Shown here: piece by piece, positions 12,186 through 23,338 of the stretch
How the letters are laid out: each line of letters starts with the position of its first letter
Position numbering within the stretch: position 1 is the stretch's first letter
Assembly: GCF_040183065.1 (NCBI RefSeq)
Contig: NC_091132.1
Span: 87,310,606 to 87,374,605 of the forward strand
DNA length: 64,000 nucleotides
Reading direction: 5' to 3'
Source of the DNA: Periplaneta americana
Lineage: Eukaryota; Arthropoda; Insecta; Blattodea; Blattidae
Translations under genes and position numbers: made by a program
The notes under the pieces: model-generated
What the model saw: the letters and a program-made list of their open reading frames with translations, nothing else
Told to the model about the DNA's origin: nothing
The model's database searches: none

Positions 12186-13640
12186 GTGCGATCGGCTAGT
12201 CCAATACAGACGCCGCCGGTCCTTGTCCCTGTCGCTGAGATACTTGAACGTCGTCCCACTCTCAGCATCGCAGTCCCTTCTGGACTTTCACGTAAGCCCT
12301 CTCTGCAGGTAGCTCCCAAGGGCACAGAGGTGACATGTCCTGACTTTCCCGGTCCTAGCAGACTGAGTAAGCCAGAGAGTAGTAGAGTGAAAGCTGATGA
12401 AGTGCTGCCAGTCCCGTCTGGGTCCAGCGCACTTCAGGCCATTAAGGCAAAAAAGAAGAAGGGCACAGCTGACACTGAAAAACGTGGCATTTGCACCGTC
12501 ATTGAGCTCAGCAAGGAAGAGAGAGTTGCTCTCTCTGCCTTAGAGCAATTAGAGGTGTCGACTCTTCAAGTCGTAACCGAAGAGGCACCGTCCCTGAGGC
12601 CCCACAGGAGACGGCTGCTGCCCCTGAGGTAGATGAGGCAGTTCCCCGATACCCTTCCCCAGCTCGTACTCACGTGTCGGAGAGTGAGGACGAGGAAGAT
12701 GCTGAAGTTGAGACGGCCCTCAATAGGAGACGTGGGGATATCCTCCCTGTCATTAATATGCCAGCCTTCACTGGCTCGCTGGGCCGATTGAACTTAGAGT
12801 TCAAGGCCGAATACAAACCGCTAGCCTTACGGTCATCCAGGGCGCGTGGCGGGACGGCCGTGAAAACCGTTTGTGAAAGCGACTACGCAAATCTTTGTAA
12901 GTTCCTAACGGAACAGGGAGTAGCGTACAAATTGCTGCGTCCCAAAAATGAGAAGCCTCTGCTCTTCATATTGAGAGGCATAGATGTTTATACTGATGAG
13001 GCCATTCAGGGCGACCTGGAGTTGCAAGGCATCACCGTCTGGCGAGTGACGAGGATGCACTCCTCAAGGACAAAGGCCAAACTCCCAATGATCATTGTCA
13101 ACGTTGAGAATACGCCCAAGGGCCGTGATAGGACGAAAGCCTTGCTGCAGTGCTGCCTGATGACAGTAACAGTTGAGGACTATGTCCCCAGCCTAAGTGC
13201 AGCAACTGCCAGTGGTACTATCACACACAGGCTAGATGCAGAGTGCAGCCTATGTGTCGAGCTTCCGCACGCCCCCATAAAACTAGAGACTGTCGCAAGC
13301 ATCACGATGTCCCCGCTACATGCGCACTCTGTAATGGTGTTCACACCAACTATGGAGTGTGTCCTGTGGCACTTCAGGTTAAGGATGCCACAGAAGAAAC
13401 TAGCAGGGCGGCCCGACGGAGGGCAGAGCTCGAGGAATAGCGGATGCTCCAATATCAGTGCATCCGGCAGCAGCGGGTAGAGCAAGCTGCCAGGCATCAA
13501 TAGCTGTTCCGAGAACAACACCAGCAGTCTCAGGTGCGGCAAGTTCGCGCCCATGTGCAGGAGCCCATGCAGGGCCACGCAGGGAACTCGGGGTAGGACC
13601 GCCAACAGCAGCAGCAGCAAGCGGCCATCCCTTCCCTATT
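12186..13640 (+). pseudogene. ORF1 of element J: gag-like protein with pre-C2HC domain and zinc knuckles
   Basis: The reading frame is split. 12186-12632 encodes a Pro/Ser-rich N-terminus. 12674-13180 encodes a region containing KPLLFILRGIDVYTD and LELQGITVWRVTRM, the pre-C2HC domain that precedes zinc knuckles in jockey-type ORF1 proteins. After a further shift near 13190 the knuckles are readable at about 13220-13390 (CRASARPHKTRDC and CALCNGVHTNYGVC). The frameshifts near 12632 and 13190 make it a pseudogene. High GC content and codon use differ sharply from element L inserted upstream. Confidence 0.7.
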
Positions 13641-14126
13641 GGATAAGCCCGATACCGCACCTCTGTGGTCCACCATGGCAGCGACAGCCTCCCAATCTGC
13701 TGCCAAAATAGCAGGACCCCTTACCCAGCGCCCTAAGCGCAACAGGGGCAGCAGAAAAGCCACTCAGGCTAACACGGTAGAGTCCACCTACGCCCCTGTC
13801 CCATCAGCCCGGCAGGAAGCTATTGCAAGCACCTCAAAAGGCCCGACCAATCAAGGTGCTGCCCTCGACCATGAACAGAACATTGCCGAGGCGTTGCAAT
13901 TATCAAACCCCCAACCTCCCGCTCGCCCCAATCTTAAAAAAATTAACGAGGGTGATAGTTCTCCTTATGGAGAACACTATGTCTGCCCTCGCGGAGATAT
14001 TTAAGCTCCTAAACTCCCTCGTTTCTCTTAGTAGCTAGACGAAATGACGGAGTTGCTGGGATGTGTGTATGGAACGTCAGGGGCCTTAGACATGAGTTCA
14101 GGGCTTTCCTAGACGCTAATAATATA

Positions 14127-15460
14127 CACCATGTCCCAAAAGGTACTTTACAACTTTGATGTGTTGTAATTCGGTCTCTAATTGACATAGAGGAACAAAC
14201 CATGGTTTATATGATTCACCAATTCTTGAAGTTTTGTTATGTCACTGACAGACTGACTGATTTTTTTTTTCCAGGTGACAAGAACATTTGAACAAAAAAT
14301 GGCATCTGTACAAGAAAAAGCTCGGTGCGTGGAGTGGTTTATTGAAACCAGATCAGAATTCAGGTGCAGAGGAGATTCAGAACACGATACCGGAAACACC
14401 CACCCTCTTGGCCATCCATAAGACAGTGGTACAACAACTTAATCCAGACAGGAGGTGTGGATGTTAAGCACCATATGGGCAGGCCAAGAACAAGTGAAGA
14501 AGACACTGAACGAATACGGCTGTCTTTCCAGCAATCACCGGAGAAGTCTGTTCGAACGGCATCGCGAGAGTTGCAGGTCCCTCGCTCGACAGTACACAGG
14601 GTACTCCGAAAGCGCCTAAGTCTGTATCCATATCGATTACAACTGATACAGGCACTCCAACTGAATGACACACCTTTGTGTATGCAATTTGCTGTGGATA
14701 TTCTTTCAAGAATTGATGATAACAATTTTCTGAACAAAGTGGCATTTTCGGATGAATCAACTTTCCATGTGTGCGGTAAGGTCAACACACATAATGTAAG
14801 AATCTGGGGCCAACTAATCCACATATGGTAAGGGAGGTCATTCGTGACAGTTCCAAAGTCAATGTCTGGTGTTGTGTGATGGTTGACCGCATTATAGGCC
14901 CATTCTTTTTTGCTGAACAAACGGTTAATGCAACAACTTACAAAGACATGTTGGAGCTGTATGCGATACCACACTGTTTGAGCTTCAACCAACAGTCTTC
15001 TTTCAACAAGATGGTGCACCACCAAATTGGGCTTTAGAAGTGAGACGGACCCTGGACAACACATTCCCCTCACGTTGGATCGGAAGGGGAGGTCCAATTG
15101 CGTGGCCTCCCAGATCCCCAGACTTGACACCCCTAGACTTCTTTTTGTGGGGGTTTGACAAAGACAAAGTATGTAGAACTCGTGAGATTGTCCTTGATGA
15201 TTTGAAGGCTAGAGTAAGAGCTGCCATTGCCTCAGTTGACATCGAATGCTAAGGAGAGTATGGACAGAGTTGGAATTTTGCCTTGACGTTGTACGCGCCA
15301 CCAGAGGTGCGCATGTTGAAGTGGATTAACAAAACAAAAACAGAAAAAAAAAAAACTTCAAGAGTTGGTGAATCATATAAACCATGGTTTGTTCCTCTAT
15401 GTCAATGACAGACCGAATTACAACACATCAAAGTTGTAAAGTACCTTTTGTGACACGGTG
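14127..15460 (+). mobile_element. Mariner-like element M1 with TA duplication and long TIRs
   Basis: This 1.33 kb element is flanked by TA dinucleotides (14125-14126 and 15461-15462). TIRs of roughly 100 bp run from 14127 and back from 15460. The ends read CACCATGTCCCAAAAGGTAC and GTACCTTTTGTGACACGGTG. The interior encodes a DUF4817-type transposase. A few mismatches between the TIRs suggest moderate age. Confidence 0.9.
14299..15252 (+). pseudogene. Mariner/DUF4817-type transposase of M1
   Basis: It begins MASVQEKARCVEWFIETRSE at 14299, with the shifted continuation RRFRTRYRKHPPSWPSIRQW, an N-terminal helix-turn-helix. GRPRTSEEDTERIR and STVHRVLRKRL form the second DNA-binding helix set. 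The catalytic core shows FSDESTFHVCGKVNTHNVRIWG near 14745-14810, IIGPFFFAEQTVN near 14890, and RSPDLTPLDFFLWGF near 15112, where the third acidic position is Asp. At least three frameshifts (about 14360, 14825, 15030) inactivate it. Such enzymes cut at TIRs and insert into TA. Confidence 0.85.
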
Positions 15461-16050
15461 TAGACCTAGCATTTGTAACAGAAATGTTCCTTACACACCA
15501 AGTTAATTTAAGATGCGCGGGGTTTAAAGTTTATAGACAGGATAGAGCAGGTAGAAAAGGCGAAGGTGTAGCGGTGTTCGATCTTCGATCGCGAACTATG
15601 AATATCTCCTTACAGTACAGGCAGTAGCTATTAGAGCTTACATAGGCAGACTCCCTTTTCTGCTTATGTCTGCCTAATCCCCTGGACACACTAAATGAAC
15701 GGGATTTAGATACAGTGACAAGTCTATCCGAAAAATTCGTAGTTGCCGGCTAGCATTCTAGCTGGAAATGTCAACGCCCCAATCAGGAGGGCGATAAGCT
15801 TTTCCTAAATTCTACAGGAAACGGATACGTCGTGATGGCACCTAGGGAACCCACACACGTACCGGATGCTGCGAAATCAACTCCCCGACATTTTAGACAT
15901 CGCTCTGGTGAAAGGTCTCACAACCAGAGCGAGACTGAAAACCCTGGATGATCTTCCGTCCGACCACCTACAGGTGATAATAGAGATCATACACCCAGTC
16001 GACATCTCCCCCACAAGGCAGCAGAATGAGTGTTCTTCCATGACCAGGTA

Positions 16051-16476
16051 GCCGCTACGAATCCACAACTCCCCCCCACCGAAGTCACTCCGGCAGGGAT
16101 AGACAGGTCAGTCCCCCACACCTCATCCCATATAGCCGCTGCTCCCGACGCCCAGGAGGAGGACCTGCCAACAGCGACTGAGATGGGGACTCGGCCACAC
16201 GTCGCCCAGCCACCACCAACTCTAGATCACTCTCTTTTTGAGGTGGCTGCCTTGCCGCCATACCAGCGCCGAATTCCCCGCAGCCGCAAGCTTAAAAAAA
16301 AATTACGCAACAATACCCGGCGCCTCATCAGGAACTATCGAGGGTGGTGATCACGGAGATCAGCGTTCGACAACTCCACAATTTACAGCCATCTTGGCAC
16401 GTCTCTCCCATTTCCCCTCCACCACCTCGACTACACGTAGGAGAGAAATGACCAAAGGATACCGGCGTTCGACAAT
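16051..16476 (+). other. End of element J and junction to a gypsy fragment
   Basis: The first part still resembles a jockey ORF2 linker (SRKLKKKLRNNTRRLIRNY near 16280-16340). The rest shows no domain. The motif GCGTTCGACAA occurs twice (16364 and 16465), the second just before a primer-binding-like site, so part of this stretch may be a short or truncated 5' LTR. Confidence 0.35.
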
Positions 16477-16494
16477 TGGCACCCAACGTGGGGC
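16477..16494 (+). promoter_or_regulatory. Putative primer-binding site (tRNA-Lys type)
   Basis: TGGCACCCAACGTGGGGC begins with the invariant TGG and matches a tRNA-Lys 3' end complement except for one base (from memory). It lies upstream of gag, as expected for an LTR retrotransposon. Confidence 0.55.
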
Positions 16495-16722
16495 ACATAT
16501 TCTCAGTTGATATTGACGACATTCACTCCACCCACTGCTCTTCACACTCTTCCGAGAGAAGTTATTTTCTCGGTGGCGCCTAACAATTTAAAATAGAAAG
16601 GGAAAGCCACCTCGGATCATGCGGACTCGAACCTGGGACCAGTGCTGACTAGCACTCATATCAGCTAATGTGGTAGCTGTTCGAATTTCTTCCACTACGC
16701 CTGCCTGGGATGGGAGGACACC

Positions 16723-17640
16723 GTGAGAAACGTCACAGGAGAGTCCTACAGCTGTGACGAATGCCAGGGGCGCCAACCGGCCGAGAAGGAAGACCGACAG
16801 TGTCTGCGGTTGCAGATGGAACAGTTCTCGCTAAATTTTGCCAGTCTCTGTCCACCCCGCGCCGTCGTCCTACCAGTATTCAGCGGTCTCGACCATGAAC
16901 ATCCGGCCGCCTTCCTACATAGTTTCTGCAGCAATCTGAGCGAGGCGAAAGTACCCTCCTCCCAGAGGGTCCCTTTGACCCAATAGCAGTTGAAAGAGGC
17001 CGCGAAAGTTGGCAGCGGACATATGGGAACCTTCCGCTCTCCTGGGATGACTTCAAGAACCGGCTACTACTGATGTTCGATGGGCCCCCAGTCCGTGCAT
17101 CTCTGCAAGCGTCCTTCTAAGAACAGTCGCAGAAGGAAACGGAAAATGTGGAGATCTTCCTAACCCAAAAACTCCAACCGCACCGACGCCTGTACCCGAA
17201 TCCGACACTCCAGCCTCTATCCCCCTCCTGATCGAGATCCTGAATCACGCACTAAGGCCGTTTCTCCGCTAACCTCCCCCAAGCAGCATCAACGACCTGA
17301 TCCTGCAAGAAACCGCTATCGATGCGCATCTCTGAGCAGCGCAGCCCTCGGTTGCCCCGCAGGCGAGACCACCGCCTCCGCCACAACCACCTAAATGCGA
17401 GAATTGTCCAGGGCGGCACTATCCCCATGAATGCCCCGTACTACGAGAAATGAGACCCACGGGACAGGGAAACTGGAGAACCGCCGGGACTTCGGGCTTC
17501 ACTCGTCCAGCGGAGAACACGCATCAGCAGGCCTAATCCTTCAGATGTTGAACACCGAGCGGGGAACGATTCCCGCATCCCGAAAGAAATCTTCGGGAAA
17601 TTCACGCACGACATAATCGACACTGCAGCTTCAGCAAATT
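16723..17640 (+). pseudogene. Gag remnant of G1 with zinc knuckle
   Basis: The capsid-like start reads LPVFSGLDHEHPAAFLHSF at about 16870-16930. A frame near 17393 reads CENCPGRHYPHEC, a CCHC-like nucleocapsid knuckle with one residue fewer than the usual spacing. Stops and frame changes at 16984, about 17120 and 17230 break the gene. Gag would form the intracellular particle that packages element RNA. Confidence 0.55.
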
Positions 17641-18000
17641 TCCCCCGTGCCGACTTAGTCAGACATGAAATGGTTCCCCATGGTCACCCGGGGAAGAACG
17701 ATAAACGTCCAGGGGACCGTCCAGACCGAGACTCTGCTAGGTGATACGTCCACAATGGTCACGCTCCTGATCGCCACCGTCCTGCGAGAAGACGTCATCC
17801 TAGGTTCGCCTTGGCTCCAGGAGAACGAAGCACTGCTGGACTATGAGCGAGGACGGGTCCATCTAGGGAAGGACTTCCGTACTTCCATAGGCTGGACAAA
17901 GGAACGAGATGCGCCCATGCCCCCAGAGCAGATTGACAACTCCATCAATCATTTCCCGGACGAATGGTCAAGACCATTCTTTTACCTGATTCAAAGTAGT
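17595..18000 (+). pseudogene. Retropepsin-like protease remnant of G1
   Basis: HDIIDTAASANF at about 17607-17640 corresponds to the active-site loop, with DTA in place of the usual DTG/DSG. After a frameshift the 17665-18015 frame continues with LLIATVLREDVILGSPWLQ, the typical flap-to-C-terminal helix of LTR-element proteases. It would cleave the Gag-Pol polyprotein. The split frame makes it inactive. Confidence 0.6.
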
Positions 18001-18403
18001 AGTAGTAGGGTTTAAGAAGGGCGCGTCAGCTACTATGAATATTTGCGCCCTTATCTAAAATTCTTAATGTAACAAAGACATAAATAATATAATTATCAGA
18101 GTGCTAAAGAACTAAAAGGCGTTGTCACGATAAAACGAGGCACACAAATGCAGTATACATAAGGTGATTTCTACAGAATCATAAAAGTGAGCAATTCTAC
18201 CACACTAGGTGGTATTCAAAACGAACAAATAAAACAATAAAACTCAGGCCACCAAAGATAACTTGTGAATCATATTTTAAAACCATAAAATTTTATAAAA
18301 TATTCGGATGTATAAATGTCAACAATGTAAAATCAAATATAAAACAATTGTAACCTCCGGATGTAAAGGGTCCGGAGGATAAGTAAAACGGATCAATATA
18401 AAA

Positions 18404-19069
18404 CTAAATCACCTTATCCAAAACTGTATTTGATAAAAATCTCAGAACTGCATTTGTACAATTAAAATCATTTCCAAGAGCATCACGTAATGTCAGCCAA
18501 ATTCCATATTGCCTCCGTGCATGGTCATATTTCCTGCAACGCAATAAAAAGTGTTCCACCGTAAGTGCAACATGGCACATATCGCACTCCGGCTGAGGTT
18601 CGCCACGTAGGAGATGGCCATGTGTCAGATGACAATGGCCAATCCTCAACCGGGTGAGTAAAACCTCGTGTCGCGACGCTCTTGCAGACGAATCCCAAAC
18701 TCGAACAGTATTCTTTATATTTCGTAATTTGTTTCCCTCTTGTGCACACCAATCTCCTTCCCATTGCCACCATATTTTATATTTCAAGTAGTTTCGAATG
18801 TCCTGCCACCTCTCGCGCCAATATACCAGAGAGCCATTCAGTGCGCCAGCCCTTGCTGCAGCATACGCGGCCTCATTTCCTGGAATCCCTAAATGACCAG
18901 GAATCCACACTACTCCAATCTCATAATCAGAGCTAAGGAGAGTATGGAACAGCTGCTGAGTTCTTAAGACAAGCGGATCATCACAATTAAAAGACTGCAA
19001 GGACTGGATGGGACTTAAAGAGTCGGAACAGATAAGGAATCTGCCCCGAGGTTGCCTAATTAAAAACAA
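18404..19069 (-). pseudogene. RNase H domain and C-terminal tail of N1
   Basis: The frame begins LIRQPRGRFLICSDSLSPIQ, the second conserved block of retrotransposon RNase H. It continues with WIPGHLGIPGNEAAYAAARA, the His loop that binds the metal. A C-terminal Cys/His motif (CDMCHVALTVEHFLLRC) is like those ending I- and jockey-type ORF2 proteins. The upstream part of the domain lies in other frames, so the gene is broken. RNase H removes template RNA during cDNA synthesis. Confidence 0.75.
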
Positions 19070-19644
19070 TAAAACTCTGTAAAAAGCATAGAGTTCAGCA
19101 GTAAAAACACTAATATACTGGCTTAGTCTGTATTTAAATGTCTCTCCATTTGTAACGAAGGAACAACTAACACAATCATTTATCCGGGATCAGTCAGTAA
19201 AAACTAATGAATAATTTGGTTATCGGGATAAAAGTTCACTAAAACGAAGTCTATAAACAAAGGCTGGTGTAATATTTTTACAACATCGGCTCAGACTTAC
19301 ATCAAACATAGGACGTCGCATAATCCACGGTGGAGTGGTGGTGTACTCCAGTGTGCGAACTGATGGTAGATGTATATCCAGCTCAGAGAGCAGTTCACGA
19401 AACCGCACACCTGCTGGACGAAGTCTCCGTTGATTTTCACTGTATCGGCCGTAAAGAGACGAATGATGGAAAGAGTCGTAAGAATTGTGCTCAGGCTGCG
19501 AGCGGAGCTTAACAGCATATGAGCACAACAACACATTACGTCGCCGATACAGTGATGGTTCTCCTGCTTCACAATACAGGGTCGCTATCCGACTGGTTCG
19601 GAAGGCCCCTGTAGCGAGTCGTATCCCATGGTGATGGATAGTAT

Positions 19645-20676
19645 CTAAAAGACGTATTTCGATTTATTTGCTGAGCCATAAGTAAAACACACATAATCCA
19701 GCTTTGATCGAATAAGAGCTCGGTAATGGCGTAAAAGCACTGTACGGTCTGCACCCCATCGGACCCCTGATAAAAGGCGTAAAATGTTTAAGGATTTCTC
19801 GCAACGCCTTCTCAAATCACGTATATGCGCCTTCCACGTTAACTTATAATCAAAGATAAGGCCCAAGAATCTCGCAGTGTCTGTATATTGCAACACCACT
19901 CCATTAAGACGCAGTTCGGGATGTGGATGTAGTCCACGTTGGTTGTAAAAGTGGACACACTGCGTCTTCTGAGTGGAGAATTTAAACCCATTGCGAACAG
20001 CACATTCCGATAGTAGGTTGATGACCAGTTGCAACTGTCCACCGATGGATGGAAGATATCGGGAGCTGTAAAATAGACTGAAGTCATATACGTACAACTG
20101 AGAAGATACTCGACAACCCACACAGTGGGCAATTCCGTTGATCGCAATGCAGAAAAGAACACTTAATACAGACCCCTGCGGAACACTGTTTTCTTGGACA
20201 TGTTCATTAGAAAGTGTGGTGCCTACTCGAACTCGGAAATACCGCTCTGCCATGAACTTGGCAATAAATGTTGGTAGACTGCCACGAAGTCCCCAATCAT
20301 GCAGAGTTTGTAGAATGCCATACCGCCATGTGGTATCGTAAGCCTTTTCCAGATCAAAGACCGCCACAAGATGTTCCTTCTTGAGGAAAGCATCTCTAAT
20401 GGCAGTCTCTAGCCGAACAAGATGGTCTGCGGCTGATCAGTGCTTATGAAAACCACACTGGATATTAGATAATCGGTTTTCCGATTCGAGTACCCACATC
20501 AGGAGTTTGCTTATCATCTTTTCCATTACCTTGCATACGCAGCTGGTAAGACAAATTGGCCTATAACTGCCAGGTAAAGAAGGATCCTTTCCTGGTTTCT
20601 GGACTGGGATTACAATGGCGGACTGCCAAGCAGATGGAAATACACCCTCAGTCCAGATCCTGTTGTAAATTGACAC
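19645..20676 (-). pseudogene. Reverse transcriptase of N1, catalytic motif altered
   Basis: The fingers read PVQKPGKDPSLPGSYRPICL (20437-20676), then one in-frame TGA at about 20437. The palm continues in the same frame: AVFDLEKAYDTTWR, ENSVPQGSVLSVLFCIAING and the position of the catalytic box. The box reads YVYDFSLFY where (F/Y)xDD is expected, so one of the two metal-binding Asp residues is replaced by Tyr. The thumb (TARFLGLIFDYKLTWKAHI) is intact. The enzyme cannot be active as written. Confidence 0.8.
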
Positions 20677-20725
20677 AAGAAAGGATTTTCAAAGTTCAGA
20701 GTTAGTTTCTCCGGAGTATCCTTAA

Positions 20726-21080
20726 ATTAAATTAAATTAAGACATATGTCTCATTTTGCATGCCACTAAATATGTTTTGTATTTGTAGATATTATGTAGA
20801 GAGCACTGATATTGCTGAAATGTACTTCGTATCTGATGATGTTGGCGTAGACCAACGAAAACGTTCATACGTCTTTTAAATATGTAATGTAAAGGTGTAG
20901 CACCTTAAACATATGCTGTGAAGTCAGTGACTGAAATAAATACTTTTAAGATACAACATAGACTTCTCTGAAAATCAAAAATGAATTGCAAAATATTGTA
21001 TACCAGCAATGGACAGGCTTAAACATCATGATGAGGCTGGACATTCTTGGTACAATGGTGTCTGACATTCACTAAGGAGA
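20726..21080. repeat. Unclassified interspersed repeat sequence
   Basis: A (TTAAA)n run is followed by sequence with CGAAAACGTTCATACGTC near 20856. A similar GAACGTTTTCGCC motif occurs near 27838. This looks like a repeat-family end, but no coding domain or TSD is visible. Confidence 0.35.
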
Positions 21081-21098
21081 GGATAATATAACTATTTA

Positions 21099-21242
21099 TT
21101 GATGGTGGTGGATGCGTTCACAAAGTTCACTTGGGCAAAGGCCATCTGAGTCCATTCGCTAGGAGTATGAGAGGATATACCTATGTACTGATGGTTGTGG
21201 ATCAGTTCACAAAATTCACCTGGGCAAAGGCCACTCGAATCC
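21099..21242 (+). repeat. Partial tandem duplication inside the G2 integrase
   Basis: A 54 bp segment at 21099-21152 recurs at 21188-21241 with a few differences. Both copies encode the integrase motif around TKFTWAKA. This is a local duplication with a period of about 89 bp. Confidence 0.7.
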
Positions 21243-21278
21243 TCTGTTCAACAGAGGCCACTGAGAAAGAGGGAGATA

Positions 21279-22548
21279 CAAGGTGCGGCAGAATGGAGTC
21301 TCACATTTCACTAAGTCACTGAGCATGCTGAAGCATAGGTAGAGGGGGACGGGATGTCTCATTCACTCGGGTGAGCAATAAGGTTTGCCAGTAGACATCA
21401 TACCTTGGTCAAGTGAACAACAGGGATACATATTTTAAAAATGGCGAATCCAGACCACGACACAAAGAGCATTACGTACACGCTTTCATCTAAATCCAAA
21501 CGTGGCCATTCCAGATCGGAAAACAATACTGAAATGGATCACAAATGTAAAGGCAACTGGATCTGCATTACTGAGAAAACCAGTTGGCCGTCCAAGGAAC
21601 ATTAGAACGCCTGAAAACATCAGAGCCGTTAGATCATCTGCAGAGCAGTCTCCAAGACATTCAGCTCGAAAACATGCTGCTGCACTCGGGATTTCCGATC
21701 GTTCTATGAAGCGAATTTTGCACTTGAACCTGCATTTTCACCCTTACAAAAAGATGCTTGCACAGGAATTGTCAGCAGGACTGGGAATGGTGGAGAACTT
21801 TGTCTCGGGGAATCCTTGCAGCTGTGCCTCCCGACACTATTGTGTGCAGCAGCGAGGAAGCCCATTTCCATCTTTCTGACAGTGAACAAATAGAATTTTC
21901 GTTATTGTGCTCCACAAAACCCCCAGGAGCTCCACCAAAGATCTCTTCACAGCCCAAAAGTGACCGTGTGGTGCGCAGTGTCCAGTTTGGACATTATGGA
22001 GTTTTTTGAAGAGGGTAACGTCACCGTAAGTGTGACTTCTGAATGCTATTGTGGCATGTTGCAGAATTTTTTCCAGCCTCGATTGGCAGAATTTCAAGAA
22101 CATGATCCAGAGCACTTCTGGTTTCAGCAGGATGGGGCTACGTCCCAAACTAGTCATCACTACAGTGCTATTTTGCAAGGAATGTTTCCAGGACATCCAA
22201 TTTCGTTACGGTGTGAAATTGGGTGGCTGCCTCGCTCTCCCTGATTTCTATCTCAAAGGTCAGGTCTCCAAACAACGACTTCAAACTCTCGAACAATTGA
22301 AGGAGACGATAAGAAAAGAAATTGCCGTTATTCTTCGAGATATGCTGAAGAGAGTAATGCAGAACTTCAGGGAACTTCGAATGTGCATAGCCAATGGCAG
22401 CCGCCATTTGCATAACATAATTTTTTTAACCTAAGTAAGTGCAATCTTATTACATGTACTATTCAGAAATGAAAGGTTTCATTTATACCATTTCCAGTTT
22501 CTTTTTTATTCACTTTTCAAATGTGGAACTCCATTCCTCTGCACCTTG
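21279..22548 (+). mobile_element. Mariner-like element M2 with TA duplication
   Basis: This 1.27 kb element lies between TA dinucleotides (21277-21278 and 22549-22550). The TIRs are about 35 bp: CAAGGTGCGGCAGAATGGAG at the left, and CTCCATTCCTCTGCACCTTG at the right end. It carries a transposase of the same broad family as M1 but with different TIRs, so it is a separate family. Confidence 0.9.
21440..22434 (+). pseudogene. DUF4817-type mariner transposase of M2
   Basis: The N-terminal DNA-binding part reads RKTILKWITNVKATGS, KPVGRPRN and SPRHSARKHAAALGISDRS (21502-21750). The catalytic part lies in other frames: SEEAHFHLSD near 21850 in place of the usual SDEAHFHL, KVTVWCAVSS at about 21960, and FWFQQDGATSQTSHHY near 22118. 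The final segment runs to LHNIIFLT at 22434. At least three frameshifts make it non-functional. Confidence 0.8.
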
Positions 22549-22989
22549 TATTTGGCGATTTTGGATATTCAAGTTGACTTAACTCTGACAGGAGACTTGC
22601 CTTACCAACAAGGCATTTGCTGAGTTTCTGATGGGGCAAGGTATACGACATGTGCTGAATGCTATCGCCAGATCCAAGGCAAACGGTCAGGTGAAAAGAC
22701 AGAATAGCACCATCTCAATGCGATTGAGGCGAGTACAGAGTGTGAATCACGGTGGGATGAGAAGCTGAGCGAGATTGTATGGTGTATCAACCGATGTCAA
22801 CAGCAGTACTAGTTTTCTCCTGCACAGTTCATGTTTTCTCATCAAGGTAGAGCGGTGGTGCACCTGTCTGGTGGAGTACAAGAAGTGGACATGTCAGAAG
22901 ATGGCGAAACATTTGAGGACATACAGCAGGTGATCTTCAGGTATAGGGACAAGGCAATAGAGAACCTGACCAAGACAGAAAGGGTGATG

Positions 22990-23338
22990 AAAGCATGCTA
23001 TGACCAAGGTCACTATTAAGTTTCAGGTACGTGATCTGGTACTATGGCGAAAGGCGAACACGTGTTATGGCGGAAAAAAAGTCAACTCCAAGTTACTGAA
23101 CAAATATGGCGGTCCTTACAGGAATTCCACAGTGCTTGGAAATGATAGGTACCAGATGAGTATTGTCAAGGGTATGCGAGGATACAACTTTTCAGCCATA
23201 GTGACAGTGAATTTACTTAGGCAGTATCATAGTACAGCTCCTGCTGATGAGGAAGGTGAACCAGGAGAGAACTGTGACCAGGATACTGTGACTGACAGGC
23301 AAGACTTGATTGACCTAATAGAGAGCTTAGTGCATTAA
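22990..23338 (+). pseudogene. Integrase C-terminal domain of G2
   Basis: The frame at 23000-23338 reads KFQVRDLVLWRKA, then SKLLNKYGGPY and VLGNDRYQM, the SH3-like C-terminal DNA-binding domain found in gypsy integrases. An upstream frame (22830-23020) has the linker region with EDIQQVIFRYRDKAIENL. The chain ends at a natural-looking acidic tail with a stop at 23336. Confidence 0.65.

Larger units (their letters stand above)
14040..16050 (+). pseudogene. ORF2 endonuclease domain of element J, split by a mariner
   Basis: The N-terminus MCVWNVRGL at about 14060 is the start of an APE endonuclease. It is cut at 14126 by a mariner and resumes at 15463. With one TA removed, the two sides join in the same frame across the insertion. 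Further on, DRAGRKGEGVAVF and, after several stops (15625, 15750), LPDILDIALVKGL and LPSDHLQVII mark the C-terminal part of the endonuclease. No catalytic reverse transcriptase follows. The domain acts in nicking the target DNA, and this copy is inactive. Confidence 0.7.
4990..16350 (+). mobile_element. Jockey-like non-LTR retrotransposon J, interrupted by two later insertions
   Basis: Pieces of one GC-rich element are separated by younger insertions. The 5' untranslated part is about 4990-5537 and resumes at 11861. ORF1 follows at 12186-13640, and the start of ORF2 (apurinic endonuclease) is at 14040-14126 and 15463-16050. The 6.3 kb element at 5538-11846 sits in the 5' part and the mariner at 14127-15460 sits in the endonuclease. 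No reverse transcriptase of this element is seen after 16350, so it is 3'-truncated or cut by the gypsy fragment that follows. The 5' boundary is only approximate, set by the rise in GC content. Confidence 0.6.
16477..18005 (+). mobile_element. Ty3/gypsy-like LTR retrotransposon fragment G1 (PBS, gag, protease)
   Basis: It starts with TGGCACCCAACGTGGGGC (16477-16494), one base away from the primer-binding site expected for tRNA-Lys priming. Gag-like sequence follows, then a zinc knuckle and an aspartic protease. It stops before any reverse transcriptase, at the (GTA)n-ended boundary of the reverse-oriented element at 18006. Both LTRs are missing or unrecognised. Confidence 0.65.
18006..20725 (-). 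mobile_element. 5'-truncated non-LTR retrotransposon N1 (RT plus RNase H), reverse orientation
   Basis: On the minus strand it reads reverse transcriptase, a spacer, RNase H and a 3' untranslated tail ending in a trinucleotide run (AGTAGTAGTAG on the plus strand near 17997-18008). There is no poly-A; simple-repeat tails occur in I-type elements. The 5' end is truncated within the RT fingers, near a (TTAAA)n run at 20728-20740. Confidence 0.7.
21081..23338 (+). mobile_element. Ty3/gypsy-like integrase fragment G2, split by mariner M2
   Basis: The left part (to 21276) and the right part (from 22551) belong to one gypsy-type pol gene. The left part shows GYTYVLMVVDQFTKFTWAKA, the catalytic Asp region of integrase. 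The right part shows KAFAEFLMGQGIRHVLN and the integrase C-terminal domain. Sequence after 23340 contains GGATGACCGAATGTAA, reminiscent of a polypurine tract and LTR start, but no second LTR was found. Confidence 0.65.

Noticed and set aside
13180..13763. Minus-strand frames in GC-rich DNA opposite element J ORF1
   Set aside because: High GC content creates long antisense frames; the zinc-knuckle coding sense is on the plus strand.
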